Source: Clostridiales bacterium
GTDB lineage: Bacteria > Bacillota > Clostridia > Oscillospirales > Ruminococcaceae
DNA: 33,208 nucleotides
Direction of reading: 5' to 3'
NCBI GenBank assembly: GCA_012519635.1
Contig: JAAYPV010000079.1
Coordinates: 1-33,208, forward strand
The translations under genes and the position numbers were made by a program. Of the stretch, positions 23,383 through 31,618 are shown one piece after another. A model generated the notes under the pieces. The model was not told the DNA's origin, ran no database searches, and saw nothing but the letters and a program-made list of their open reading frames with translations. Position 1 is the first letter of the stretch, and every line of letters begins with the position of its first letter.

Positions 23383-23445
23383 TATAATGACGGTGGTTTT
23401 TTTAGCATTAAACCTTGCGTCTTGACTTATCAGGAATTGAGGTTT
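23383..23445 (+). promoter_or_regulatory. pnp upstream region: -10 box and alternative hairpins
   Basis: TATAAT at 23383-23388 (weak -35 TTTGTA near 23361-23366) could start pnp. After it, GGTTT (23395-23399) can pair with AAACC (23410-23414), with GACG/CGTC at the base, and the same AAACC can pair with a later GGTTT (23441-23445), so two hairpins exclude each other. In E. coli a hairpin in the pnp leader is cut by RNase III and used for autocontrol. The likeness here is structural only. Confidence 0.35.
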
Positions 23446-23484
23446 ATTGCTAAAGCTACTGTCATTAAAAACAGGAGGCAGTTT

Positions 23485-25599
23485 ATGTTTGAAAATTACA
23501 GAGTTTTTAAAACAACTTATGCAGGTCGAGAGCTTGTTGTAGAAACAGGTAAAACCTGTCAGTTAGCAAATGGTTCGTGCTGGGTTCGTTATGGCGAAAC
23601 TGTTGTTATGGCTAATGTAACAGCAAGTGAGAAGCCAAGAGAGGGTGTCGATTTCTTCCCTCTTTCTGTTGATTATGAGGAGCGTTTGTATTCAGTCGGC
23701 AAAATTCCCGGCTCATTTATAAAGCGTGAAGGAAAGCCTTCCGATAAGGCTATTCTTGCATCAAGAGTAGTTGACAGACCAATCAGACCATTGTTCCCCA
23801 GCGATATGAGAAATGATGTATCTGTTGTTATGACAGTGCTTGCAGTTGAACCTGATAATGTGCCTGAAATAGTAGGTATGATTGCAACTTCAATTGCCAT
23901 TTCAATTTCAGATATTCCTTTTAATGGACCTATTGGCGGCATCAGCATTGGACTTGTTGATGGCGAAATTGTGCTTAATCCTACACTTAAGCAAAGAGAA
24001 AAAAATGATTTAAATCTCACACTTGCTGCAACTATGGAAAAGGTTGTTATGATTGAGGCTGCAGCAAATCAAGTTGATGAGGAAACCATGCTGAAAGCTA
24101 TTGAAACAGGACATGAGGAGATTAAAAAGCTGATAGCATTCATCAATGAAATTGTAGCTGAGATAGGTAAACCAAAGTTTGAATTTGAATCACAGCAAGT
24201 AGACAAGGATATGTATAATGCTATAAGTGAATTTGCAATTGATAAAATTCGCTATGCACTTGATACAAATGATAAAAATATTCGTGAAGAGAGATTAACT
24301 CCTATTAAAGACGAAATTCATGAAAAATTTGATGAGATTTATCCTGAACAGACTACTATGATAGACGAGTGCATCTATCAGCTACAAAAATATGTAGTAA
24401 GACGTTGGTTGTTAGATGATGGGAAACGCGTTGACGGCAGAGGACTTGATGAAATCAGACCACTTGCAGCAGAGGTTGGTTTATTGCCAAGAGTACATGG
24501 TTCAGCCTTGTTTACAAGAGGACAAACTCAGGTTTTAACTGTCGCTACATTGGGCTCAATAAGTGATTCTCAGAAAATGGACGGAATTGATGAGGAAGTA
24601 TCAAAAAGATATATGCATCATTATAATTTTCCTTCATATTCCGTTGGAGAAACCAAGCCTAGCAGAGGTCCTGGTCGTCGCGAAATCGGACATGGTGCAT
24701 TAGCTGAAAAGGCTTTGGAGGCAGTACTCCCAAGTGTCGAAGAGTTTCCTTATGCAATCAGACTTGTTTCTGAGGTTCTATCCTCCAATGGTTCAACATC
24801 ACAGGGTGCAATCTGTGGTTCTACACTTGCACTTATGGACGCAGGTGTACCGATAAAGGCTCCTGTTGCTGGTATTTCATGTGGACTTATAACAGAGGGC
24901 GACAGATGGATGACTATGGTTGATATTCAAGGTGTTGAGGACTTCTTTGGCGATATGGACTTCAAGGTTGGTGGTACTCATAAGGGTATTACCTCAATAC
25001 AGGTTGATATAAAAATTGACGGCTTAACTATTGATATTATAAGAGATGCGTTTGAAAAAACACGCAAAGCTCGCTGCTATATCCTTGATGAAATTATGCT
25101 TAAGGCGATAGATAAACCAAGAGCAACTGTTGGAAAATATGCTCCAAAGATGTTGCAGACTACAATTAATGTAGATAAAATCAGAGATGTAATTGGACAA
25201 GGCGGTAAGATTATTCAAAAGATTTCCTCTGAATGTGAAGTAAAAATTGACATTAGCGAAGATGGAAATGTATTTATCTCAGGCGTTGATATGGATAATG
25301 CAAAGAAAGCATTACAAATTATTGAAACAATTGCAAACGACCCTGAGGTTGGTGCAATCTATAAGGGTAAGGTTGTACGCATTATGAATTTTGGCGCCTT
25401 TGTTGAAATCGCTCCTGGAAAGGACGGCTTAGTGCATATCTCTAAGCTCGATAATTCAAGAGTAGAAAAGGTTGAGGATATCGTATCCATTGGCGATGAA
25501 ATTGTTGTAAAGGTTATGGAAATTGACAGTCAGGGCAGAATTAATCTTTCAAGAAAGGATGCATTGGCTGATTTAGCTGCTGCTAAAGCAAATAAATAA
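23485..25599 (+). CDS. pnp: Polyribonucleotide nucleotidyltransferase (PNPase)
   Basis: A 704-residue phosphorolytic 3'-to-5' exoribonuclease of mRNA decay, acting as a trimeric ring in the cytoplasm. Domains in order: first RNase PH domain (about 10-140), helical linker (150-235), second catalytic PH domain (about 320-530, with R-V-D-G-R-G-L-D-E-I-R-P and E-D-F-F-G-D-M-D-F-K-V), KH (about 555-615, with V-I-G-Q-G-G-K-I-I) and S1 (about 620-690, with N-F-G-A-F-V-E-I). I chose the ATG at 23485 because GGAGG lies 6 nt upstream and the family N-terminus begins here. An in-frame TTG at 23422 has no such site. Confidence 0.96.
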   Translation: MFENYRVFKTTYAGRELVVETGKTCQLANGSCWVRYGETVVMANVTASEKPREGVDFFPLSVDYEERLYSVGKIPGSFIKREGKPSDKAILASRVVDRPIRPLFPSDMRNDVSVVMTVLAVEPDNVPEIVGMIATSIAISISDIPFNGPIGGISIGLVDGEIVLNPTLKQREKNDLNLTLAATMEKVVMIEAAANQVDEETMLKAIETGHEEIKKLIAFINEIVAEIGKPKFEFESQQVDKDMYNAISEFAIDKIRYALDTNDKNIREERLTPIKDEIHEKFDEIYPEQTTMIDECIYQLQKYVVRRWLLDDGKRVDGRGLDEIRPLAAEVGLLPRVHGSALFTRGQTQVLTVATLGSISDSQKMDGIDEEVSKRYMHHYNFPSYSVGETKPSRGPGRREIGHGALAEKALEAVLPSVEEFPYAIRLVSEVLSSNGSTSQGAICGSTLALMDAGVPIKAPVAGISCGLITEGDRWMTMVDIQGVEDFFGDMDFKVGGTHKGITSIQVDIKIDGLTIDIIRDAFEKTRKARCYILDEIMLKAIDKPRATVGKYAPKMLQTTINVDKIRDVIGQGGKIIQKISSECEVKIDISEDGNVFISGVDMDNAKKALQIIETIANDPEVGAIYKGKVVRIMNFGAFVEIAPGKDGLVHISKLDNSRVEKVEDIVSIGDEIVVKVMEIDSQGRINLSRKDALADLAAAKANK

Positions 25600-25619
25600 A
25601 CTTACTAATAAAAAATTAG

Positions 25620-25656
25620 CTCCTTGATAAGTAAAGTCTTATCAAGGAGTTTTTAT
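25620..25656 (+). terminator. Terminator after pnp
   Basis: CTCCTTGATAAG (25620-25631) pairs perfectly with CTTATCAAGGAG (25638-25649) across 6 nt, then TTTTTAT. Confidence 0.88.
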
Positions 25657-25754
25657 ATCGAATAACAGCAGTAAGTAATGCAGAATTTTTCGTCATACAG
25701 ATGTGGCTTAATAAGTCATTCAGTAACAGAATATTGTTGAATTTCATATTATTG

Positions 25755-25760
25755 TATAAT
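25755..25760 (+). promoter_or_regulatory. -10 box of cax
   Basis: TATAAT at 25755-25760, 39 nt before the ATG. The -35 is poor (TTGTTG 15 bp upstream). Confidence 0.4.
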
Positions 25761-25799
25761 ACAACATGCTTTGAATCAGCTTTGTAAGGAGATATAACA

Positions 25800-26852
25800 A
25801 TGAAATACTTACGATATCTGTTAGTCTTTGTACCCATTTCAATTATAGGTGCTTTTTTAAACTGGAATACAACATTGGTTTTCTTTATAACATGCCTTGC
25901 TATAATTCCCCTTGCTGGCTATCTAGGCATGGCGACTGAGGAATTAGCTGCAATAACAGGACCTAGATTAGGTGGATTTCTAAACGCTACCTTTGGAAAT
26001 GCGACAGAGCTGATAATTTGTTTTTTTGCATTGAAAGCTGGAATATTTGATATTGTTAAGGCATCACTTGCCGGTTCAGTTTTAGGCAATATCCTATTGG
26101 TTTTGGGTTGCAGTATTTTTGCAGGTGGGTTAAAGCATAAGGAACTGCATTTTGACGCTCAACAAGGGAATTTCACATCTACTATGCTACTGTTTGCAGT
26201 TGTTGGCCTATCAGTACCAGCTGTATTTACATATACAAACTCAATCTCTGAACAAGATTTTACAACAAAATACCAGAGCTTTAGCTTGATTGTCAGTGGT
26301 ATTCTGCTAACAGTATATGTTATAGGTTTAATTTACTCATTTAAAACTCAAAAGGACCTCTATGGTGTTGAACACGCAGAGGATATAGATTCAAAATGGT
26401 CTTTGCCAGTTAGTATTACCATTTTAGGAGTGGCTACAGTCTTTATTGCTACCATGTCAGAAATTTTAGTATCAAATATAGAGTCAATGACAAATGCTGT
26501 TAATGTTACTAAAATATTTGTAGGACTTATTGTGATACCAATTGTAGGAAATGCCGCAGAGCATAGTACAGCAATTATGATGGCAATGAAAAATAAAATG
26601 GATATTTCAATAGAAATAGCAGTTGGTTCAAGCCTTCAGATTGCGTTATTTGTTATACCCTTACTTGTAATTATGAGTATGGTTTTCTCTCCAATGAGCA
26701 TTATTTTCAAGCCGATTGAATTATTTATTTTCGGAGTAAGCGTACTTATCGCAAACCAGATTGTTTCCTCTGGAAAAACAAACTGGCTTGAGGGCTTAAA
26801 ACTAATCTCAATTTATGCCATCTCAGCAGTCGGCTTTTATCTTATCGAATAA
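25800..26852 (+). CDS. cax: Calcium/proton exchanger (Cax family)
   Basis: A 350-residue membrane antiporter of the CaCA superfamily, length typical for bacterial ChaA/Cax proteins with 11 or so helices. The two inverted alpha-repeat signatures are clear: G-G-F-L-N-A-T-F-G-N-A-T-E-L-I-I near residues 60-75 and G-N-A-A-E-H-S-T-A near 250-258. Their acidic residues (E74-region and E254-region) carry Ca2+. It would export Ca2+ (possibly also Mn2+) using the proton gradient. AAGGAG precedes the ATG. It is monocistronic and convergent with thrS across a shared terminator. It may act alongside the P-type Mn/Ca pump at 3984, but no shared regulator is visible. Confidence 0.92.
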   Translation: MKYLRYLLVFVPISIIGAFLNWNTTLVFFITCLAIIPLAGYLGMATEELAAITGPRLGGFLNATFGNATELIICFFALKAGIFDIVKASLAGSVLGNILLVLGCSIFAGGLKHKELHFDAQQGNFTSTMLLFAVVGLSVPAVFTYTNSISEQDFTTKYQSFSLIVSGILLTVYVIGLIYSFKTQKDLYGVEHAEDIDSKWSLPVSITILGVATVFIATMSEILVSNIESMTNAVNVTKIFVGLIVIPIVGNAAEHSTAIMMAMKNKMDISIEIAVGSSLQIALFVIPLLVIMSMVFSPMSIIFKPIELFIFGVSVLIANQIVSSGKTNWLEGLKLISIYAISAVGFYLIE

Positions 26853-26859
26853 GCAAACA

Positions 26860-26892
26860 AAAAACCCAAAGCAAAACGCTTTGGGTTTGGTT
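26860..26892. terminator. Bidirectional terminator between cax and thrS
   Basis: AAACCCAAAGC (26862-26872) and GCTTTGGGTTT (26878-26888) form a perfect 11-bp stem with a 5-nt loop. The minus strand has an excellent T run (from the A run at 26856-26864) and the plus strand a GG-broken T-rich tail. Confidence 0.85.
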
Positions 26893-26897
26893 TATAT

Positions 26898-28838
26898 CTA
26901 TCTCTTCTTAGTTGCAATTTCCTCAGTCAATCTTTCAGCAAGTTCTCCAAATGACATTGTGCCTAAATCCCCATCTCTGCGTGAACGCACTGCAACAGTT
27001 TTTTCCTGTACTTCACTGTCACCTATAATTATCATGTATGGAATCTTTTCAAGCTGTGCCTGTCTGATTTTATAACCAACCTTTTCAGCTCTGTCATCAA
27101 CAGAACAACGAATATTCATTGCCTTCAGCTTTTCTGCAACCTCATTTGTATAATCTAAATGCCTATCAGCAATAGGAATGAGCTTAACCTGTTCAGGAGC
27201 AAGCCATAATGGGAATGCTCCAGCATATTTCTCAATAAGCAACGCAAGAGTTCTCTCATAACAGCCAAGTGATGTCCTATGAATAATATATGGATTTTTC
27301 TTTGTTCCATCAGCATCTACATATTCCATGCCAAACTTTTCTGCAAGCATCTGGTCAATCTGTATTGTTATAAGCGTATCCTCTTTTCCATGAACATTCT
27401 TAATCTGAATATCAAGCTTAGGACCATAAAACGCAGCTTCACCAATACCAATGGAATACTTTATACCTAAATGGTCAAGGATTTTCTCCATCATACCTTG
27501 TGCCTCATCCCACTGCTCATCAGTTCCAATATACTTTTCCCTGTTATCTGGGTCCCATTTAGAGAAGCGGTAAGTGACATCCTCTAAAAGCCCCAATGTT
27601 TCAAGAATATAGTTTGCCAACTCCACGCAGCCCCTAAACTCATCCTCTAGTTGTTCAGGTGTGCAAATCAAATGCCCCTCAGAAATAGTGAACTGTCTTA
27701 CTCTGATAAGACCATGCATTTCACCACTGTCCTCATTTCTGAAAAGTGTTGAAGTTTCACCCAATCGCATTGGCAAATCCCTGTATGAACGCTGTCTGTT
27801 CAAGAAAACCTGATACTGGAACGGACAAGTCATAGGACGCAAAGCAAAAACTTCATCATCCTTTTCCTCATCACCCATTACAAACATTCCCTCTTTATAG
27901 TGAAACCAATGACCTGAAATCTTATATAAATCACTTTTCGCCATCAAAGGAGTTTTAGTCAAAAGATAGCCTCTTTTTGCCTCCTCATCCTCAACAAAGC
28001 GTTGTAGAATTTGAATAATCTTAGCTCCCTTTGGAAGCAATATTGGCAAACCTTGTCCGATTATATCAACTGTTGTAAACAGCTCAAGCTCACGACCTAA
28101 CTTATTATGGTCACGCAATTTTGCTTCCTCTAATCTCTTCAAATGCTCCTCAAGCTGAGACACCTTTGGATATGCAGTTCCATAAATTCTAGAAAGCATC
28201 TTGTTCTTTTCACTGCCCCTCCAGTATGCACCTGTGCATGACAATAACTTGAACGCCTTAACTGTACCTGTTGTCATAAGATGAGGACCTGCACATAAAT
28301 CTGTGAACTCACCCTGCTTATAGAATGAAATCGGCTCACCTTTTCCAGCATGCTCCTCGCACAATTCCACCTTATATGGCTCATTTTGCTCATTTAAAAG
28401 TTTCAAAGCCTCCTCAGGAGAAAGCTCAAACTGCTCTAAAGGCATGGCATCCTTGACAATCTTTTTCATTTCATTCTCAATAGCAGCTAATTCCTCCATT
28501 GTGAATGGATTTTCTGTGTCAAAATCATAGTAAAATCCATTGTCAATAGCAGGACCAATTCCTAGCTTAACATTAGGATATAAATGCTTAACAGCCTGTG
28601 CTAAAATATGAGAGGCAGTATGCCAGAACGCCTTTTTACCCTCATCACTATCAAAGGTCATAACCTCAAATTCGCAGTCCTCATTGATAATAGTACGCAA
28701 ATCACGCACCTCACCATTGATTTTCACACAGCAAGCTGCCTTGTATAATCCTGCACCAATACCCTTTACAATTTCAGCGGCAGAAAGTCCACTTTCTACC
28801 TCACGAATACTTCCATCCTTTAATGTAAGTTTAATCAT
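26898..28838 (-). CDS. thrS: Threonyl-tRNA synthetase
   Basis: A 646-residue class II synthetase charging tRNA-Thr, length as in the family. Residues 1-60 are the TGS domain (I-K-L-T-L-K-D-G). The editing domain follows, with F-W-H-T-A-S-H-I-L (HxxxH) and C-A-G-P-H-L. The catalytic core has R-P-M-T-C-P-F (zinc-binding Cys) and motif 2 near L-P-M-R-L-G-E-T-S-T-L-F-R-N-E. The C-terminal anticodon-binding domain starts near L-A-P-E-Q-V-K-L-I-P-I. I place the start at 28838 (AAGGAG 8 nt upstream), 13 codons inside an open frame beginning at 28877. It is controlled by a Thr T-box. Confidence 0.97.
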   Translation of the reverse strand: MIKLTLKDGSIREVESGLSAAEIVKGIGAGLYKAACCVKINGEVRDLRTIINEDCEFEVMTFDSDEGKKAFWHTASHILAQAVKHLYPNVKLGIGPAIDNGFYYDFDTENPFTMEELAAIENEMKKIVKDAMPLEQFELSPEEALKLLNEQNEPYKVELCEEHAGKGEPISFYKQGEFTDLCAGPHLMTTGTVKAFKLLSCTGAYWRGSEKNKMLSRIYGTAYPKVSQLEEHLKRLEEAKLRDHNKLGRELELFTTVDIIGQGLPILLPKGAKIIQILQRFVEDEEAKRGYLLTKTPLMAKSDLYKISGHWFHYKEGMFVMGDEEKDDEVFALRPMTCPFQYQVFLNRQRSYRDLPMRLGETSTLFRNEDSGEMHGLIRVRQFTISEGHLICTPEQLEDEFRGCVELANYILETLGLLEDVTYRFSKWDPDNREKYIGTDEQWDEAQGMMEKILDHLGIKYSIGIGEAAFYGPKLDIQIKNVHGKEDTLITIQIDQMLAEKFGMEYVDADGTKKNPYIIHRTSLGCYERTLALLIEKYAGAFPLWLAPEQVKLIPIADRHLDYTNEVAEKLKAMNIRCSVDDRAEKVGYKIRQAQLEKIPYMIIIGDSEVQEKTVAVRSRRDGDLGTMSFGELAERLTEEIATKKR

Positions 28839-28934
28839 TTTAAAATCTCCTTTTAATATATGTTTGTATAGAATCATCTTATTGTATTCTAAATATCAAC
28901 AGCCCATCTGTTTTCAGCGATAATCCTCACCTCA

Positions 28935-28970
28935 ACACAAAACGCCCCTCAGACATAAGTCTAAGGGGCG
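28935..28970 (-). terminator. T-box-controlled terminator before thrS
   Basis: On the minus strand CGCCCCTTAGAC (28970-28959) pairs with GTCTGAGGGGCG (28954-28943), mostly GC, then TTTTGTG. It is the strongest hairpin in the window. Confidence 0.85.
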
Positions 28971-29176
28971 ATAAATCGCTGTTCCACCCAAATTCATGCA
29001 AATAAAGACAATTTGCACCTCATTTTGCTCTGTAACGGGAGCGACCGTTGCTTATTAGGCACACTCAGAGGTGGTATACTTAATATGCTTAATAATTTCG
29101 CTCACAGCCACCGACGAAATCTCTCTGAAATAAGCGTCTATATTAAGTCGTCCTCATCATAGCTTTAAAATATTAC
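28935..29176 (-). promoter_or_regulatory. T-box riboswitch, Thr (ACC specifier)
   Basis: On the minus strand: Stem I start GATGAGGACGACTTA, AGAGAG with GGTGGCTGTGAGC distal loop, specifier loop with ACC-ACC followed by TCTGAGTG (complement of about 29064-29075; either ACC codes Thr), and the classic T-box GGGTGGAACAGCG (28989-28977). The antiterminator upper helix is GCGA/TCGC and the lower is GGG/CCC. The terminator stem competes with it. The TGGA bulge (28986-28983) predicts a tRNA-Thr ending in UCCA. Uncharged tRNA-Thr should turn thrS on. Confidence 0.93.
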
Positions 29177-29182
29177 ACCGTC

Positions 29183-29211
29183 ATTATAACACTACATTTT
29201 ACATTTGTCAA
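29183..29211 (-). promoter_or_regulatory. Promoter of thrS
   Basis: On the minus strand a perfect TTGACA (29211-29206) and a perfect TATAAT (29188-29183) are 17 bp apart, upstream of the T-box. Confidence 0.85.
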
Positions 29212-29254
29212 GAGCACCAATCAAGTAATAACAGGTAACTATCAATCCTAAAAA

Positions 29255-29884
29255 CTATTTCGTGCCAAAAATTCTATCTCCTACATCGCCCAATCCAGGT
29301 ACAATATATTTTTCGTCATTCAAACCTTCGTCCATAACACCATAATAAATGTCCACATCAGGATGTGCCTTTAAAACTGCATCAAGTCCCTCAGGTGCAG
29401 CAATAATGCACATAAACTTTATATTTGAAACGCCCTTTTCCTTAAGCTCATTAATTGCAGTAATTGCAGATACACCTGTTGCAAGCATAGGATCAATAAT
29501 GATTGCCTGTCGCTCTGCAATATCATCAGGTAGCTTTGAATAGTATTTAACAGGCTGGAGCGTCTTAGGGTCCCTATATATACCGATATGTCCGATTTTA
29601 GCCGCTGGAACAAGTGCTGTGACACCTTCAATCATACCCAAGCCTGCACGCAAAAGTGGTACAAACGCAAGCTTTCTGCCAGAAATAACTTTTGTTTTTG
29701 CAACAGCAACTGGTGTTTCAATCTCAACTTCTTTTAGTGGCAAATCCCTTGTTGCCTCATAGCAAATAAGCATGGCTGTTTCGGAAACAAGCTCTCTAAA
29801 TTCCTTAGGACCAGTGTTTTTATCCCTCATAAGCGAAATTTTATGCTGAATAAGTGGATGATCGATTAAATGTAGCTTTGACAT
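29255..29884 (-). CDS. upp: Uracil phosphoribosyltransferase
   Basis: A 209-residue enzyme of pyrimidine salvage joining uracil and PRPP to UMP, exact family length. The PRPP-binding loop [10 protein letters not shown] is at about residues 130-139, and the uracil-binding C-terminal G-L-G-D-V-G-D-R is present. The N-terminal [10 protein letters not shown] is typical. It is 12 nt after rpiB and co-transcribed with it. No strong terminator follows before the thrS promoter. Confidence 0.97.
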   Translation of the reverse strand: MSKLHLIDHPLIQHKISLMRDKNTGPKEFRELVSETAMLICYEATRDLPLKEVEIETPVAVAKTKVISGRKLAFVPLLRAGLGMIEGVTALVPAAKIGHIGIYRDPKTLQPVKYYSKLPDDIAERQAIIIDPMLATGVSAITAINELKEKGVSNIKFMCIIAAPEGLDAVLKAHPDVDIYYGVMDEGLNDEKYIVPGLGDVGDRIFGTK

Positions 29885-29896
29885 CTTATACCTCCA

Positions 29897-30337
29897 TTAA
29901 TAATTATTAGTTTCTATATCCGTAAACATATCTATTCTCTTTTTGTGGCGTCCACCCTCAAATTCCGAATTAAGATATATATTAACCAGTTCAACAGCCA
30001 GACCTGCACCGATAGTTCTTGCTCCAAGACATATTACATTGGAGTCATTATGAAGTCTTGTATATTTTGCTGAAAAATAATCAGAGCAAACTGCTGCACG
30101 AATACCTTTAAACTTATTTGCAGCAATTGACATTCCAATACCCGTACCGCAAATCAAAATTCCCTTATCACAATCCCCGTTAATAATTTCCTTGCAAACA
30201 CTTGTAGCAATCACAGGATAATCGCAAGAAGTACCATCGCAACCTAAATCCTTATATTCAAAATTATTCTCTTCCAGATATTTAATAATTTCAAGCTTTA
30301 AAGCATAGCCAGCATGGTCACATCCGATAGCAATCAT
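29897..30337 (-). CDS. rpiB: Ribose-5-phosphate isomerase B
   Basis: A 146-residue RpiB/LacAB-family isomerase interconverting ribulose-5-P and ribose-5-P, feeding PRPP for the next gene, upp. Visible are G-C-D-H-A-G-Y at 5-11, catalytic Cys63 in I-C-G-T-G-I-G-M-S, and R-A-A-V-C with H-N-D-S-N-V-I-C-L-G-A-R-T-I-G. The length is the usual one for RpiB (about 145-150). The allied LacA/LacB sugar isomerases are less likely without lactose/tagatose genes nearby. GGAGGGG precedes the ATG. Confidence 0.94.
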   Translation of the reverse strand: MIAIGCDHAGYALKLEIIKYLEENNFEYKDLGCDGTSCDYPVIATSVCKEIINGDCDKGILICGTGIGMSIAANKFKGIRAAVCSDYFSAKYTRLHNDSNVICLGARTIGAGLAVELVNIYLNSEFEGGRHKKRIDMFTDIETNNY

Positions 30338-30374
30338 GCTCCCCCTCCTTTATTCCGAAAATTACTGACAGTTT

Positions 30375-30403
30375 ATTATAACACATAGAAATACACAATT
30401 CAA
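30375..30403 (-). promoter_or_regulatory. Promoter of rpiB-upp
   Basis: On the minus strand TTGAAT (30403-30398) and a perfect TATAAT (30380-30375) are 17 bp apart, in the gap after tsaB. Confidence 0.6.
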
Positions 30404-30435
30404 TGTTTTTTTGCTTAATATTATGTGTATTTTTC

Positions 30436-31128
30436 TCATTTTTTGTTCAAATCTTTTTCCGCCTTTGTAAGCTGAAGATAGCTTGCCTCAAGCTCATCTG
30501 CCGAAACATCTTCATGGTCAAGTGCTGCAAGGCATAGGCTGCTTGCTAGCTGATATTTTAAATGGGGAGGAGCAACATATATAAAATCCTGCTTATACTT
30601 CTCATAAAATTCATCAGCACCGTCCCCCACAAGGATAATATCCTTATTATATCTTGCAAGGGTGGCAAAAACCTCTTCTTGTGCAATAATTTCATCATCA
30701 GACAGACGGGTTATACTCCTGCCATCACCCTCAAAAAACGCTGTATAAACAAGGTCCTGTCTTGCCTTTATAAGAGGACAAATAATCCCCTTGTAGCCCA
30801 TCATATTATAGGCAAGTGCCTCAAGCGTTGAAATTCCGACACAATTCTTTTGCAAGGCATATGCCATTGCTTTAACTGCTGAAATTCCGATTCTAAGCCC
30901 TGTATATGAACCAGGTCCGACTGATACTGCAAAAACATCAACATTCTGTAAGGACCTGCCCACATCCTCCAACATTTTCTTGCAAAGAGGAAGTATAACC
31001 TGTGAATGTGTACGATTTGTATATAGATTATTCTGTGCAATAATCTTTCCGTCCTCATACAAAGCAGTGGCAGCTGTTTTCCCTGAGGTATCAATCCCCA
31101 ATATCAGCAAAACGCTCATCTCCCTCAA
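30436..31128 (-). CDS. tsaB: tRNA threonylcarbamoyladenosine (t6A) protein TsaB
   Basis: A 230-residue actin-like protein of the TsaBDE complex that places threonylcarbamoyl on A37 of ANN-reading tRNAs. The N-terminal phosphate loop I-D-T-S-G-K-T-A-A, the H-S-Q-V-I-L-P segment and V-G-P-G-S-Y-T-G-L-R-I-G mark the family. The start is uncertain: TTG at 31128, ATG at 31119 (GGGAG directly adjacent, too close) or TTG at 31110 (AGGGAG 9 nt before; gives M-L-I-L-G-I-D-T-S, closest to other TsaB proteins). All overlap the tsaE 3' end, so the two are translationally coupled. tsaD is not in the window. Confidence 0.93.
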   Translation of the reverse strand: MREMSVLLILGIDTSGKTAATALYEDGKIIAQNNLYTNRTHSQVILPLCKKMLEDVGRSLQNVDVFAVSVGPGSYTGLRIGISAVKAMAYALQKNCVGISTLEALAYNMMGYKGIICPLIKARQDLVYTAFFEGDGRSITRLSDDEIIAQEEVFATLARYNKDIILVGDGADEFYEKYKQDFIYVAPPHLKYQLASSLCLAALDHEDVSADELEASYLQLTKAEKDLNKK

Positions 31129-31534
31129 TTATCATCTCTCTTGTAGTGTCATCAATATAATTTAAAGTGATAAAAATAGTGTTATCTGGCAACGCATCTT
31201 CTATATTTTCTGCCCATTCAATTGCAAAAACGCTCTCCTCTAGGGGGTAATCATAAAAGCCTGTGGTTTCCAAATCTGCCAGACCCTCTATACGATACAT
31301 ATCAAAATGATAAAGAGTAATTTCACCTCTATATTCATTGACAAGAGCAAAGGTTGGAGATGTAACCTCATCAGCTAGACCTAGACCCATCGCAAGTCCT
31401 CTGGTGAATGTTGTCTTTCCAGCACCAAGTCCGCCATGATATGCAATAACATCACCTTTGGCTAACCGACTACCTATCCGCTTTGCAAAATCAATTGTTT
31501 CTGTCGGAGAGTGTAATATTTTTTTTACTTCCAT
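31091..31534 (-). CDS. tsaE: t6A biosynthesis ATPase TsaE
   Basis: A 147-residue ATPase that drives the TsaB/TsaD cycle in t6A tRNA modification. The P-loop G-G-L-G-A-G-K-T is at 34-41, then F-T-R-G-L-A, V-T-S-P-T-F-A-L-V-N-E-Y, and the H-F-D-M-Y-R segment. The C-terminal A-I-E-W-A-E motif of the family is present. It overlaps tsaB by up to 38 nt. GAGG stands before the ATG. I could not find a clear own promoter; readthrough from the formate ligase gene 85 nt upstream is possible. Confidence 0.95.
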   Translation of the reverse strand: MEVKKILHSPTETIDFAKRIGSRLAKGDVIAYHGGLGAGKTTFTRGLAMGLGLADEVTSPTFALVNEYRGEITLYHFDMYRIEGLADLETTGFYDYPLEESVFAIEWAENIEDALPDNTIFITLNYIDDTTREMIIEGDERFADIGD

Positions 31535-31618
31535 ATCTACCTCAATCTGAATTTATCTAGGTTTTAAAGCAAAAATATTGCCATAATTTAATCCATGTAA
31601 ATATTTAAGATAAACTAG

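Noticed and set aside
28839-28930. A 13-codon GTG-started frame after the thrS terminator
   Set aside because: Very short, with a weak ribosome-binding site and no Thr-rich content that would suggest a leader peptide; the T-box already explains the control.
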